DNA of 64,000 nucleotides from Phaeobacter cretensis (GCF_047372505.1 NZ_JBKBEU010000001.1:1550001-1614000), one strand, 5' to 3'; counted from the first letter of the stretch, positions 52,151-62,169 are shown. Notes: generated from the letters alone by a model not told the origin. A program made the numbers and translations.

Positions 52151-52852
52151 GTGAGCCTGCGAAAGAAAATCGCCGACAGCCCAAGAGTGAACCGTGCCGT
52201 TGAAGCCCTTCTGGCCAGTTACGTGCGTTTTGCCTATCGAACGTCGCGCTGGGATCGTCGTGGATTTGAAGAGATGGATGCCTGCGTCGTTGCGGGAGAG
52301 CCGGTAATCTTTGTTCTCTGGCACCAGCGATTAATAATGGCGCCCTACCTGTTTGACACGTCGCTAGGCCGTATTTGTGCTCTGACGTCTTCTGCACGTG
52401 CTGGCCGACTTGCGGGGCAAATTCTCGTTCGCCTGGGATTTGAAACCATCCCAATGTCGAGCCACAAGCGCCACGTCGCCCTCTCACGAGAAGTCCTCCG
52501 TCGAACAAAGGAAGGTTGCTCGATCGGCATTGCGGCAGATGGCCCGCGCGGCCCCGCGCGAATCTCATCAGATGTTCCTATTGTCTGGGCGCGCATGACT
52601 GGCTGCAGAGTTTTCACGGTCGCGTTTTCAGAAAAAAGGGTGATCAAATTGCCGACTTGGGACAAGCAGATGCTGCCTATGCCATTTTCGCGCGGAACCC
52701 TGATGTGCCAGGAATGGGTCAACACGGTTCCAAGAAAACCAACAGCTCAGCAGGTGGAAGACCTGCGTAAAAGCCTCGAAAAATCACTGGACAAGATCAC
52801 TGATACAGCGGATTCGATCACCGAAGAATATGCAATGAAGAACAGGCCGTAA
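52151..52852 (+). CDS. lysophospholipid acyltransferase-family protein (DUF374)
   Basis: A 233-residue protein. I prefer the GTG at 52151 (MSLRKKIADSPRVNRAVE), with AGGA upstream, over the longer ATG and TTG starts. It has the DUF374 pattern FVLWHQRLIMAPYL (HQ in place of HxxxxD), ALTSSARAGRLAGQILVRLG, AADGPRGP and a C-terminal amphipathic part. The family belongs to the LPLAT superfamily; the acceptor may be a lipid A or ornithine-lipid type. It is on the plus strand, between tRNA-Trp and tuf2. Confidence 0.8.
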   Translation: MSLRKKIADSPRVNRAVEALLASYVRFAYRTSRWDRRGFEEMDACVVAGEPVIFVLWHQRLIMAPYLFDTSLGRICALTSSARAGRLAGQILVRLGFETIPMSSHKRHVALSREVLRRTKEGCSIGIAADGPRGPARISSDVPIVWARMTGCRVFTVAFSEKRVIKLPTWDKQMLPMPFSRGTLMCQEWVNTVPRKPTAQQVEDLRKSLEKSLDKITDTADSITEEYAMKNRP

Positions 52853-52917
52853 GACGGCCCGAATATTCTCTTCCAACATACAACAACAGACCTGAACCGG
52901 ACAACTTCACAACAAGC

Positions 52918-52943
52918 AAGGGCGCCCCATTTGGAGCGCCCTT
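52918..52943 (-). terminator. terminator-like hairpin after tuf2
   Basis: Identical to the tuf1 hairpin at 9808-9833, inside the conserved 3' flank. It also lies between the convergent acyltransferase and tuf2. Confidence 0.6.
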
Positions 52944-53032
52944 TCTATTTTTCACCTGAGTGGCTCTCGGTGATTCCCCCAAGGGAAAACCACCTGTCAC
53001 CAGAGGCCGGAGTTTCCTATGAAAACTCGACC

Positions 53033-54208
53033 TTACTCAGTGATTTTGGACACAACGCCAGCGCCAACGGTGCGGCCACCTTCGCGGATCGCGAAACGCA
53101 GGCCGTTTTCCATGGCGATCGGGGCGATCAGCTCAACGTCAAACTTCAGGTTGTCGCCAGGCATAACCATCTCGGTCCCCTCAGGAAGGGTCACGGTGCC
53201 GGTCACGTCGGTGGTGCGGAAGTAGAACTGCGGACGGTAGTTCGCAAAGAACGGGGTGTGACGACCGCCTTCTTCTTTGGTCAGAATGTAGGCTTCTGCC
53301 TCGAACTTCGTGTGCGGGTTCACAGACTTGGGTGCGCACAGAACCTGGCCACGCTCAACGCCGTCACGGTCGATACCGCGCAGCAGGGCGCCGATGTTGT
53401 CGCCAGCTTCACCGCGATCCAGCAGCTTGCGGAACATTTCAACACCGGTACAGGTGGTGGTCTGGGTGTCACGGATACCAACGATTTCAATGCTGTCGCC
53501 AACGTTGATCACGCCGCGCTCAACACGACCGGTCACAACAGTACCACGGCCAGAGATCGAGAACACATCTTCAACCGGCATCAGGAACGGCTGGTCAACC
53601 GCACGTGCAGGCGTTGGGATATAATCATCAACAGCTGCCATCAGCTCTTTGATTTTCTCTTCGCCGATTTCAGGCTTGTTGCCTTCCATTGCGGCCAGAG
53701 CCGAACCCGCGATGATTGGGATATCGTCGCCAGGGTAGTCGTAGGACGACAGCAGCTCACGGATTTCCATTTCGACCAGCTCAAGCAGCTCTTCATCGTC
53801 GACCTGGTCAACTTTGTTCATGAAGACAACCATGTGCGGGATGCCAACCTGGCGACCCAGCAGGATGTGCTCACGGGTCTGAGGCATCGGGCCGTCAGCA
53901 GCGTTCACAACCAGGATCGCGCCGTCCATCTGCGCCGCACCAGTGATCATGTTCTTCACATAGTCAGCGTGGCCGGGGCAATCAACGTGGGCGTAGTGAC
54001 GGCCTTCGGTTTCATACTCAACATGCGCGGTCGAAATGGTGATCCCGCGGGCTTTTTCTTCGGGTGCGCCGTCGATCTGATCGTAGGCTTTGAAGTCACC
54101 AAAGTACTTGGTGATCGCTGCGGTCAGCGTGGTCTTACCGTGGTCAACGTGGCCGATGGTGCCGATGTTGACGTGCGGTTTTGTACGTTCAAACTTTTCC
54201 TTAGCCAT
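53033..54208 (-). CDS. tuf: elongation factor Tu, copy 2
   Basis: A 391-residue EF-Tu identical in protein sequence to copy 1 (G1 GHVDHGKT, G3 DCPGHADYV). The upstream 54209-54434 sequence differs from copy 1, which shows that the two are under separate promoters; AAAAGGG is the ribosome-binding site. This is the copy usually linked to tRNA-Trp-secE-nusG. Confidence 0.98.
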   Translation of the reverse strand: MAKEKFERTKPHVNIGTIGHVDHGKTTLTAAITKYFGDFKAYDQIDGAPEEKARGITISTAHVEYETEGRHYAHVDCPGHADYVKNMITGAAQMDGAILVVNAADGPMPQTREHILLGRQVGIPHMVVFMNKVDQVDDEELLELVEMEIRELLSSYDYPGDDIPIIAGSALAAMEGNKPEIGEEKIKELMAAVDDYIPTPARAVDQPFLMPVEDVFSISGRGTVVTGRVERGVINVGDSIEIVGIRDTQTTTCTGVEMFRKLLDRGEAGDNIGALLRGIDRDGVERGQVLCAPKSVNPHTKFEAEAYILTKEEGGRHTPFFANYRPQFYFRTTDVTGTVTLPEGTEMVMPGDNLKFDVELIAPIAMENGLRFAIREGGRTVGAGVVSKITE

Positions 54209-54434
54209 TCTGTAGGCGCCCTTTTGAATTGGGGGTCGAAGCGTGACCCGAATTTCCTCTGCGCGCGCGGCTTATTTGGTTTGTGGGTAAAAATCAACCC
54301 GTTCCTGTACGACGCACGGTAAATCGTCACCAGACGGGGTAGTCGCCCGTCGGCAGCCATCAAGACGCCCGCCATCAGCGGCTGGCCTGTCTTGTTGTAC
54401 ATTCGGCTCAATATAGTGAGTTTAGTGGGCGCAA

Positions 54435-55055
54435 TCAGCCTGCAGATGGAGGAACGCTATCTGCTTCGGCGGACGAAGGCTTCGGGGCTTTTGCCCTATC
54501 TGGCTCCTTGTCCTGTTCGGACGCAAACCAACCATTTTCTTTGCGTTGCTCGACCAACCAATCCTCAATCTGACCAACCGTGTTGCGAGCAAGCCCCCGC
54601 ATCTGCTCCTCGCGGGTACGAGCATGTCCGGAACCCACAAGGAAACTGTCAGCCGTCGTTGTTTCAAACACAGTGAATTTCTTCACTTTCTTGTTCAGTT
54701 TGGTTCCAGCGACATCATCCCAAACGGTCACGTTGACGGCAAGAACCGATTTAGGACTGAGCACAAGTGGCACGCCCCCCGGAGCGACGAAGTACCCCTC
54801 TACGCTGATGCCAAAGTGATAAGTCTTGTCGCCTTCATATTGGCTAAAACGGGCACCAACCTCATTGGTTAGGATATCGACCCATTCATCCTTGGAGACT
54901 TCACGCGATCCCGGCACCTTCTGCACCTTGGACGCGATGACGATGTTATGACCCAGTTTAAACGCCCCAAGATCCTCTAGCGGTTCATCTGGCGCAGCTG
55001 CGGTACAGGCGGCAACGGCGACCATGGCGGCTAGGAGGGCAAAGATCCGGATCAT
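54435..55055 (-). CDS. putative lipoprotein, unknown function
   Basis: A 206-residue protein from the ATG at 55055 with a lipobox (MIRIFALLAAMVAVAAC, Cys17), so it is probably lipidated. The body (about residues 30-165) resembles DUF6778-like roseobacter lipoproteins at best; it contains two-stranded patterns (YHFGISVEGYF, LAVNVTVWDD) and no catalytic motif I know. The tail is rich in Lys, Glu and Pro. It is upstream of tuf2 in the same direction. Confidence 0.65.
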   Translation of the reverse strand: MIRIFALLAAMVAVAACTAAAPDEPLEDLGAFKLGHNIVIASKVQKVPGSREVSKDEWVDILTNEVGARFSQYEGDKTYHFGISVEGYFVAPGGVPLVLSPKSVLAVNVTVWDDVAGTKLNKKVKKFTVFETTTADSFLVGSGHARTREEQMRGLARNTVGQIEDWLVEQRKENGWFASEQDKEPDRAKAPKPSSAEADSVPPSAG

Positions 55056-55183
55056 AACAGTCTCATTTTGATTAACATGCGCCATCAGATAGCCGTCCCA
55101 AGCCAAGCCGGTAAAGCCATCATGGCTGCGCGGTTCCGCCTGGTGGCGTTGAAGACACAGGTTCACAGGTGGATAAGGGAACC

Positions 55184-57532
55184 CTATTTGAACTTGTAAT
55201 TGCGTGGGAAGCCATAAGGTGGGCGTTTGCCTATACCCGCGCGTTTCCCAAGCCATTGAGCAAGATCTGTCTCATGCCGGGTCTTACCACCACCCATTTC
55301 CCAACTGAGACCCTCATCCCAGTTAAAAGTCGTAACATCGCTCAGCCCACCATCAAGTTCCAGCGAGCCCTGCTTGCCCCGCGCCATATTGTATTTCTGC
55401 AGGCGCACACCCTTACCACGGGTCAGTTCCGGCATTTCCTCAACTGCAAAGACCAGGAATTTACCGTTTTCGGAAACAACAGCGACATGATCACCGGATA
55501 CCGGAATACATATCCTGGCGCGGTCGTCGTCCTTAACATTCAACACCTGCTTCCCGGTTCGGGTCTGAGCTACAATTTCTTTTTCTGCGCAGATAAAGCC
55601 GTTGCCCGCATCGGATGCGATCAGAAGCCTGCCTTCGGGGTTATGGATCAGAATATCGACGATTTCGACTTCGTTCGGCAGATCGACTATCAAACGCAGG
55701 GGTTCACCCATACCTCGTCCGCCAGGTAGATTCGCTGCAGAAATCGTGTAGAACCGCCCGTTTGATGCAAAGACCAAGAGCCGGTCGGTGGTTTCTGCGT
55801 GGAAGATGAACCGCGGGCCATCGCCATCCTTGAACTTCAATTCACGACCGAGATCAATGTGACCGGTCATAGCACGGATCCAGCCCATCTGTGAGCAGAC
55901 AACAGTAATCGGTTCACGGTCGATCATTGCCTCCAGTGGCACCTCTTCGACTTCGCCCGCCTCGGCAAAACGGGTACGGCGGGGGCCGCCTTCGTAGCTT
56001 TTGCCGAATTGTTTCTTCGTTTCTTTCAGCTGCTCCGCGATCCGGCTCCACTGCAGATCCTGTGAAGCCAGCAGCTCGACCAGCCCCGCGCGTTCCTCAC
56101 GCAGAGCGTCCCGTTCACGAACCAGCTCGATCTCCTCCAGACGACGCAAGCTGCGCAAACGCATATTGAGGATGGCTTCGGCCTGAACCTCGCTCAGCTC
56201 TCCGCTTCCGGAGGAAGGCGACACATAGTCCGATTCGGTAAAGGCGCGCGGATGGTCGAGCGACCAGTTTTCACGCATCAATGCCGCTTTGGGATCATCA
56301 TCATAGCGAATGATATCAATGACGCGGTCCAGATTGAGGAAGGCAATGATAAAACCCTCGAGCACCTCAAGCCGGTGGTCGATCTTGTCCATCCGGTGCT
56401 GCGAGCGCCGTTGCAGAACGTCGCGCCGATGGTCGAGAAATGCGCGTAGCACTTCCTTCATCGAGCAGACCTTGGGCGTCACGCCATCGATCAACACATT
56501 CATGTTGAGACTAAAGCGAATTTCCAGATCCGAATTGCGGAACATCATGTTCATCAACACGTCGGGGTCTACGTTCTTGGATTTGGGCTCAAGAATGATG
56601 CGAATATCTTCGGCCGATTCGTCGCGCACATCAGCGAGGATTGGCACTTTCTTGGTCTGGATCAGCTCTGCGATCTTCTCGATAAGCTTAGATTTCTGAA
56701 CCTGATAAGGGATTTCAGTGACAATTATCTGCCATTGGCCCCTACCGAGGTCTTCGACCTCATGCGTACAGCGCAGGCGGAACGACCCACGACCGCTGCT
56801 ATAGGCCTTGGCGATATTTTCACGCGGCTCGACGATCACACCGCCGGTTGGAAAATCAGGCCCCGGAACATAATTCAGCAGGGTTTCGTCGCGCGCATCC
56901 GGTGTCTTGATCAGATGCAGGCAAGCATCGATCAGCTCACCTATATTGTGGGGCGGAATATTGGTGGCCATACCAACCGCAATGCCCGCCGCGCCATTCG
57001 CGAGAATGTTGGGAAACGTCGCAGGAAGCACCGCTGGTTCGGTCAGGCGCCCATCGTAATTGTCACGAAAATCAACGGCATTCTCGCTCAAACCGTCCAG
57101 CATCGCCTCGGCGACAAAAGTCATCCGGGCTTCTGTGTAACGCGAGGCCGCCGGGTTGTCACCGTCGATATTGCCAAAGTTCCCCTGCCCGTCGACCAAC
57201 GGGTAGCGAACATTGAAGTCCTGCGCCAAACGCGCCATCGCATCATAGATTGCGGCGTCACCGTGCGGGTGGAAATCCCCCATCGTGTCGCCAGAAATCT
57301 TAGCCGATTTCAAGAAACCACCAGTTGAGGTAAGCCGCAGACGGCTCATGGCATAGAGAATGCGGCGATGCACCGGCTTTAGACCATCTCGGGCATCGGG
57401 CAGCGCCCGGTGCATGATGGTGCTAAGCGCATATGTCAGGTAACGCTCGCCAATCGCGCGGCGCAATGGTTCCAGCACTTCTCCGGTTTCGGGGGAGGCG
57501 GGTGTGTCTTGATCATCTACCAGGTCGGTCAT
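55184..57532 (-). CDS. parC: DNA topoisomerase IV subunit A
   Basis: A 782-residue ParC from the ATG at 57532 (MTDLVDDQDTPASPETGEVL). The winged-helix and tower domains, the catalytic Tyr in SRYTEARMT and the GyrA-box-free C-terminal pinwheel are as expected. In the quinolone region the sequence is HPHGDAAIYDA: Ala and Asp at the positions of E. coli Ser80 and Glu84. ParE is not nearby. It decatenates sister chromosomes after replication. Confidence 0.95.
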   Translation of the reverse strand: MTDLVDDQDTPASPETGEVLEPLRRAIGERYLTYALSTIMHRALPDARDGLKPVHRRILYAMSRLRLTSTGGFLKSAKISGDTMGDFHPHGDAAIYDAMARLAQDFNVRYPLVDGQGNFGNIDGDNPAASRYTEARMTFVAEAMLDGLSENAVDFRDNYDGRLTEPAVLPATFPNILANGAAGIAVGMATNIPPHNIGELIDACLHLIKTPDARDETLLNYVPGPDFPTGGVIVEPRENIAKAYSSGRGSFRLRCTHEVEDLGRGQWQIIVTEIPYQVQKSKLIEKIAELIQTKKVPILADVRDESAEDIRIILEPKSKNVDPDVLMNMMFRNSDLEIRFSLNMNVLIDGVTPKVCSMKEVLRAFLDHRRDVLQRRSQHRMDKIDHRLEVLEGFIIAFLNLDRVIDIIRYDDDPKAALMRENWSLDHPRAFTESDYVSPSSGSGELSEVQAEAILNMRLRSLRRLEEIELVRERDALREERAGLVELLASQDLQWSRIAEQLKETKKQFGKSYEGGPRRTRFAEAGEVEEVPLEAMIDREPITVVCSQMGWIRAMTGHIDLGRELKFKDGDGPRFIFHAETTDRLLVFASNGRFYTISAANLPGGRGMGEPLRLIVDLPNEVEIVDILIHNPEGRLLIASDAGNGFICAEKEIVAQTRTGKQVLNVKDDDRARICIPVSGDHVAVVSENGKFLVFAVEEMPELTRGKGVRLQKYNMARGKQGSLELDGGLSDVTTFNWDEGLSWEMGGGKTRHETDLAQWLGKRAGIGKRPPYGFPRNYKFK

Positions 57533-57832
57533 GCATTGGTGATACTGCCCCCTCAGGTCTTGGTAAAGCGGGGCCGTGCGAAAATGCTGAGTTACCCCCA
57601 TATATTGATCACACCACAACCTGCAGCGTCGGAAACGTCTTTCACAGCTTATGGCTGTCAATTGGGGGAGAATGCGCCTACCTCTCCCCTATTGCGACTC
57701 AGCAGATTGCTATAGGTTAGAGTTCACCTGAAAAGATCTGTGTCGCAGATGTGTATTGTCTGTAACAGGGCAACCGCCCAAGACTCAGGAGATAGCACAG
57801 GTTTTCAGGCCAATCCTGGGGGGGATTTGTAT

Positions 57833-58534
57833 ATGTCACGCTTTGTTATCGCATCGTTTTTGTTTTTAGGTTGGGGGTTCTACGAATTCAGCGGTGGAGC
57901 AGATTTTGAGCCACCCAAAGGCCCTTCTGCTGCGGCAGATATCGCCAAAGCGACGTTTAGCAGCGATACTGGCACGGGCGACGCTGCGGTGCGCAGTCGG
58001 ACGATCACCGCAGAATCACTGGTCAGCAAAGTCGCTCTGCGTTCAGCGCAAGAGGATGGCGTGATACAATCCGCTAGTACCCGATCAACCCGACCTGCCG
58101 CCGATCCGAATCTACGGACGCGTGTTGCGATGGAACAAATTGCCGCCGTTGGCGATGGCATCGGCGACAGTGATGCCGCCTTTTCTGTGAATAAGCTCGC
58201 GTTCCAGACAGACACAGACGGCGCAGCAACCTTGCAGCTGGCCTCTCTTTCGGAGGGCCTGTCCGCCCTACCCGTTGCGCAAGCCGCAGCAAACACAGAC
58301 ATACAGGCGCAGGAAGTCTCTGAAACGGAGACAGATATCCGCACAATAACAGCGACCCGCGTCAACATGCGATCCGGCCCGGGTACGGTTTATCCAATCC
58401 TCAAACGCCTCACCAATGGCGAAGAGGTCTCCGTGTTTGAGGATATCGGCACTGGTTGGCTGCACCTGCGTACTGTGAAAGGTGGAACGGTCGGTTGGAT
58501 TGCTGCTTCCCTGGTGAGCCAGAAACGCCCATAA
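57833..58534 (+). CDS. secreted/anchored protein with SH3 (type 3) domain
   Basis: A 233-residue protein from the ATG at 57833 (the preceding GGGGGG serves as ribosome-binding site). It has an N-terminal hydrophobic segment (about residues 3-17), a long low-complexity middle region (about residues 20-160), and a bacterial SH3 domain at the C-terminus: TATRVNMRSGPGTVYPILKR then GEEVSVFEDIGTGWLHLRTV. SH3_3 domains often bind cell-wall peptides. It is divergent from parC and 32 bases before the SDR gene. Confidence 0.8.
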   Translation: MSRFVIASFLFLGWGFYEFSGGADFEPPKGPSAAADIAKATFSSDTGTGDAAVRSRTITAESLVSKVALRSAQEDGVIQSASTRSTRPAADPNLRTRVAMEQIAAVGDGIGDSDAAFSVNKLAFQTDTDGAATLQLASLSEGLSALPVAQAAANTDIQAQEVSETETDIRTITATRVNMRSGPGTVYPILKRLTNGEEVSVFEDIGTGWLHLRTVKGGTVGWIAASLVSQKRP

Positions 58535-58566
58535 ACGCCGGTACAGGTGACCGCGCGAGGGGCTTT

Positions 58567-59397
58567 ATGCAAAAATCAATCCTGATTACGGGCTGCTCCT
58601 CCGGGATCGGCTTGGATGCTGCGCATGGCCTGCGTGAGCGAGGTTGGACGGTGTTTGCCGCTTGCCGCCAAAAGGTAGATTGCGACCGACTGCGTGCTCA
58701 GGGGTTTGTTAGCCCACTGATGGATTACACTGATGCCGAAACCCTGCGCAGTGGTTTGGCAGCGGTCCTGGAACACACAGGCGGCACCCTGGATGTCTTA
58801 TTCAACAATGGCGCACATGGCCTACCCGGTGCCGTGGAAGATGTCTCCACCGATGGTCTGCGCAGTATCTTCGAAAGCAACTTTTTTGGCTGGCATGAAC
58901 TTACCAGACGCGTGATCCCTGTCATGCGCGACCAAGGATACGGCCGTATCATACAGAACTCATCAATCCTTGGGTTCGTGAGTTTTCCTTGGCGTGGAGC
59001 CTACGTGGCCACAAAACACGCCATTGAAGGGCTCACGGATACCATGCGGGTAGAGCTGCGCGACAGCGGCATCAAGGTTGTACTAATCGAACCCGGCCCG
59101 GTGACCTCCAAAATCCGCGAAAAAGCGATCCCCCACTTTGAAAAACACGTCGATTGGGAAAGCTCGGCTCTGCGCGATAGGTACAAATCGAGTTTGCTGA
59201 AGCGTCTGTATGAAAGTGACGGCCCCGACCTGTTCGAGTTGCCGGCTTCAGCCGTCACGGCCAAGCTGATCCACGCCTGCGAATCCAGACACCCTCGACC
59301 GCGATACTATGTCACCATACCCACACATCTGGGCGGCATGTTAAAACGCATCCTGACAACGCGCGCGATTGACCGGATCCTCGCGCGGCTTAGATAG
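58567..59397 (+). CDS. short-chain dehydrogenase/reductase
   Basis: A 276-residue NAD(P)-dependent oxidoreductase: TGCSSGIG (cofactor), NNGAHG in place of NNAG, catalytic Ser in NSSILG, Tyr-Lys in YVATK. It resembles the classical SDRs annotated as retinol or 17-beta-type dehydrogenases in proteobacteria; the substrate cannot be told. The start at 58567 follows GAGGGG. Confidence 0.88.
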   Translation: MQKSILITGCSSGIGLDAAHGLRERGWTVFAACRQKVDCDRLRAQGFVSPLMDYTDAETLRSGLAAVLEHTGGTLDVLFNNGAHGLPGAVEDVSTDGLRSIFESNFFGWHELTRRVIPVMRDQGYGRIIQNSSILGFVSFPWRGAYVATKHAIEGLTDTMRVELRDSGIKVVLIEPGPVTSKIREKAIPHFEKHVDWESSALRDRYKSSLLKRLYESDGPDLFELPASAVTAKLIHACESRHPRPRYYVTIPTHLGGMLKRILTTRAIDRILARLR

Positions 59398-59462
59398 CAT
59401 ATGCACAACAGTCCCTGCTATAGGGGTAGCGACCATGCGACGAAAACAAGGAAGATGAGAAG

Positions 59463-59669
59463 ATGGGCGATCCGCTCTATATTCTGGCGATCGCAGCGAT
59501 CGCAGCAACCGTTATTGTACTGGTGATCGGTATCGGCGGCTTCGGCGCCGGTGGCGCATTCAATGCGAAAAACGCCAATAAGATGATGCGCTTGCGCATC
59601 CTGTTTCAGTTCATCGCTGTGGTGCTGATTCTTGGCTATGTCTATCTTCGCAGCCAAGGAGGCCAATAA
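59463..59669 (+). CDS. small twin-transmembrane protein, HIG1-type
   Basis: A 68-residue protein with two transmembrane helices (residues about 5-30 and 46-63) joined by NAKNANKMMRLRILFQF, the HIG1 pattern. In mitochondria HIG1 proteins are tied to cytochrome oxidase; bacterial roles are unclear. It sits three bases before the adenosyltransferase gene and is likely cotranscribed with it. Confidence 0.75.
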   Translation: MGDPLYILAIAAIAATVIVLVIGIGGFGAGGAFNAKNANKMMRLRILFQFIAVVLILGYVYLRSQGGQ

Positions 59670-59672
59670 CCT

Positions 59673-60245
59673 ATGGTCGTTCTAAACAAGATTTACACCC
59701 GCTCCGGCGACAATGGCGATACCGCGCTTGGCAACGGTGACCGGGTTGCTAAACACTCAGTCCGGGTCAATGCCTACGGTACCTCGGACGAATTGAATGC
59801 CTTTGTCGGAGTTGCCCGGCTGCAAGCTGAGGGCAAGATGGATGAAGCGCTGGCCCGCATCCAGAACGACCTATTTGATCTGGGGGCAGACTTATGCCGC
59901 CCAGAAATGGACAAGGATGCAACCGCTGAATATCCACCGCTCCGCATAGCCGACGCGCAGGTGTTACGGCTGGAGGCCGAAATTGATGTTATGAATGCTG
60001 ATCTCTCGCCTTTGCGCAGCTTTGTGCTGCCCGGTGGTGCGGCGTTATCCGCCCACTTACATGTCTGCCGCACAGTGGCCCGCCGTGCTGAACGGCTGTC
60101 AACTGATCTGGCTACACAGGAAGATATCAATCCTGCAGCGGTGAAGTATCTCAACCGGCTTTCAGATTGGTTTTTTGTTGCCTCACGGGCTGCCAACGAC
60201 AACGGCGCCCGCGATGTATTGTGGGTTCCTGGAGCAAACCGCTGA
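59673..60245 (+). CDS. cob(I)yrinic acid a,c-diamide adenosyltransferase, PduO type
   Basis: A 190-residue ATP:cob(I)alamin adenosyltransferase. The N-terminal ATP loop (YTRSGDNGDTALGNGDRVAK), GTSDELNAFVG, the RSFVLPGG segment and CRTVARRAER with YLNRLSDWFFVASRAAN at the C-terminus are typical. It makes adenosylcobalamin, needed for example by methylmalonyl-CoA mutase or ethylmalonyl-CoA mutase. Confidence 0.92.
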   Translation: MVVLNKIYTRSGDNGDTALGNGDRVAKHSVRVNAYGTSDELNAFVGVARLQAEGKMDEALARIQNDLFDLGADLCRPEMDKDATAEYPPLRIADAQVLRLEAEIDVMNADLSPLRSFVLPGGAALSAHLHVCRTVARRAERLSTDLATQEDINPAAVKYLNRLSDWFFVASRAANDNGARDVLWVPGANR

Positions 60246-60460
60246 CTCCAGGCGGCGGACTGCTTCAGCTGCGGCAGCGCAGCATTCTTGCCGAAATATT
60301 CTTGCAAAACTGCTGAGGCAAAGCGTCAGACGCGACGTCGGAGAGCGGTAACGTGACGATTTTACCCTGTTGCGGCTTAATCTAAGCCGCTATCAACATC
60401 GCGAGAGCATGGAGGAGAGTCGCCTCGGCGGCTTACCGTTTGTTAAGGAGAGAACGCAAA

Positions 60461-61219
60461 ATGAAGGTACTTGTGCCTGTCAAGCGCGTGATTGATTACA
60501 ACGTGAAGGTCCGCGTCAAAGCGGACGGCAGCGGTGTCGATCTCGCCAACGTCAAAATGTCGATGAATCCGTTCGACGAAATCGCTGTCGAAGAGGCGAT
60601 CCGCCTTAAGGAAGCAGGCAAAGCTGATGAGATCGTCGTTGTCTCCATCGGTGTGAAGCAATCGCAGGAAACACTGCGGACTGCACTCGCTATGGGAGCC
60701 GACCGCGCGATTCTGGTCAATGCGGCGGATGACGTCCACACAGACATCGAGCCTCTGGCAGTTGCCAAGATCTTAGCGAAAGTTGTCGAAGAAGAGCAGC
60801 CTGGTCTCGTTCTGGCGGGCAAACAAGCGATCGACAACGACATGAACGCCACTGGCCAAATGTTGTCGGCTCTGCTGGGGTGGTCTCAGGGCACCTTTGC
60901 ATCGGAACTGAACATCGATGGTGACACGGCTGTTGTGACCCGCGAAGTGGATGGTGGCCTGCAGACAATTAAAGTTAAGATGCCTGCCATCGTAACCGTA
61001 GACCTGCGCCTGAACGAACCACGCTACGCTTCGCTGCCTAACATCATGAAGGCGAAGAAAAAGCCGCTGGATGAGAAAACCGCAGCTGATTTCGGCGTTG
61101 ACGTCACGCCACGCTTAGAAATCATCTCCACCACTGAACCCGCAGCCCGTGCCGCTGGTATCATTGTGGGCTCTGTGGATGAGCTGGTTGGGAAACTCAA
61201 AGAAGCGGGGGCTGTATAA
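60461..61219 (+). CDS. etfB: electron transfer flavoprotein subunit beta
   Basis: A 252-residue EtfB starting MKVLVPVKRVIDYNVKVRVK at 60461, with AAGGAG upstream. It binds AMP (core about residues 1-190) and has the dehydrogenase-docking loop LPNIMKAKKKPL. With EtfA it passes electrons from acyl-CoA and other dehydrogenases to ETF:ubiquinone oxidoreductase. It overlaps etfA by one base. Confidence 0.96.
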   Translation: MKVLVPVKRVIDYNVKVRVKADGSGVDLANVKMSMNPFDEIAVEEAIRLKEAGKADEIVVVSIGVKQSQETLRTALAMGADRAILVNAADDVHTDIEPLAVAKILAKVVEEEQPGLVLAGKQAIDNDMNATGQMLSALLGWSQGTFASELNIDGDTAVVTREVDGGLQTIKVKMPAIVTVDLRLNEPRYASLPNIMKAKKKPLDEKTAADFGVDVTPRLEIISTTEPAARAAGIIVGSVDELVGKLKEAGAV

Positions 61220-62145
61220 TGGCTGTTCTTCTCCTTGCCGAAGTGACCGACGGCGCACTGGCGCTGGATGCCACTGCCAAGGCAGTGACTGCGGCTGGTA
61301 AACTCGGCGACGTAACCGTTCTTTGCGCAGGCGCATCAGCTGCAGCTGCCGGGGACGAAGCTGCCAAGATTGCAGGTGTTGCAAAAGTTCTGGTCGCAGA
61401 AGATGCCGCCTTGGGCCACCGTTTGGCGGAACCGACCGCGGCACTCATCGCATCGCTCGCCTCCGACTATGAGCACGTTGTTGCCCCAGCGACTACCGAC
61501 GCCAAAAACGTACTTCCCCGTGTAGCCGCGCTTTTGGACGTGATGGTGATCTCTGATGTATCAGGCGTCGTCGATGCCGAGACATTTGAGCGCCCAATCT
61601 ATGCAGGCAACGCGATTCAAACTGTGAAGTCACGCGACGCCAAGAAAGTGATCTCCTTCCGGACATCCACTTTTGATGCAGCGGGCGACGGCGGCTCTGC
61701 TTCTGTTGACACCATCGCGACCACCGAAAACCCCGGCCTCTCTGAATGGGTCGAGGACAAAGTCGCCGCAAGTGATCGTCCCGAGCTGACCTCTGCCGGC
61801 GTTGTGGTTTCCGGTGGTCGCGGTGTCGGCTCCGAGGAAGATTTCAAACTGATCGAGAGCCTAGCCGACAAGCTGGGCGCAGCGGTTGGTGCATCCCGCG
61901 CGGCGGTCGATTCGGGCTATGCCCCGAACGACTGGCAAGTAGGTCAAACCGGCAAGGTTGTTGCACCTGAGCTGTATGTTGCGGTTGGTATTTCCGGCGC
62001 AATCCAGCACCTCGCAGGTATGAAGGACTCCAAGATCATCGTCGCGATCAATAAAGACGAAGAGGCACCAATCTTTCAGGTTGCCGACTACGGTCTGGTC
62101 GCCGACCTATTCCAGGCTGTACCTGAACTGATCGAAAAGCTGTAA
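61219..62145 (+). CDS. etfA: electron transfer flavoprotein subunit alpha
   Basis: A 308-residue EtfA. The C-terminal FAD domain has SGGRGVGSEEDF, VGASRAAVDSGYAPNDWQVG, and VAVGISGAIQHLAGMKDSKI; the final NKDEEAPIFQVADYGLVADL is typical. The stop is followed by a strong terminator, so the unit probably ends here. Confidence 0.97.
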   Translation: MAVLLLAEVTDGALALDATAKAVTAAGKLGDVTVLCAGASAAAAGDEAAKIAGVAKVLVAEDAALGHRLAEPTAALIASLASDYEHVVAPATTDAKNVLPRVAALLDVMVISDVSGVVDAETFERPIYAGNAIQTVKSRDAKKVISFRTSTFDAAGDGGSASVDTIATTENPGLSEWVEDKVAASDRPELTSAGVVVSGGRGVGSEEDFKLIESLADKLGAAVGASRAAVDSGYAPNDWQVGQTGKVVAPELYVAVGISGAIQHLAGMKDSKIIVAINKDEEAPIFQVADYGLVADLFQAVPELIEKL

Positions 62146-62169
62146 GCACAGCAGACTTAACAAGTCGAA

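Larger units (their letters stand above)
52908..54208. repeat. 1.3-kb near-identical duplication of the tuf locus
   Basis: Bases 52908-54208 equal 9798-11098 except for one position (A at 54035, G at 10925, a silent Ile codon change). The identity covers the gene from its start codon to beyond its terminator, and stops sharply at both ends. This is the pattern of concerted evolution by gene conversion. Confidence 0.95.
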
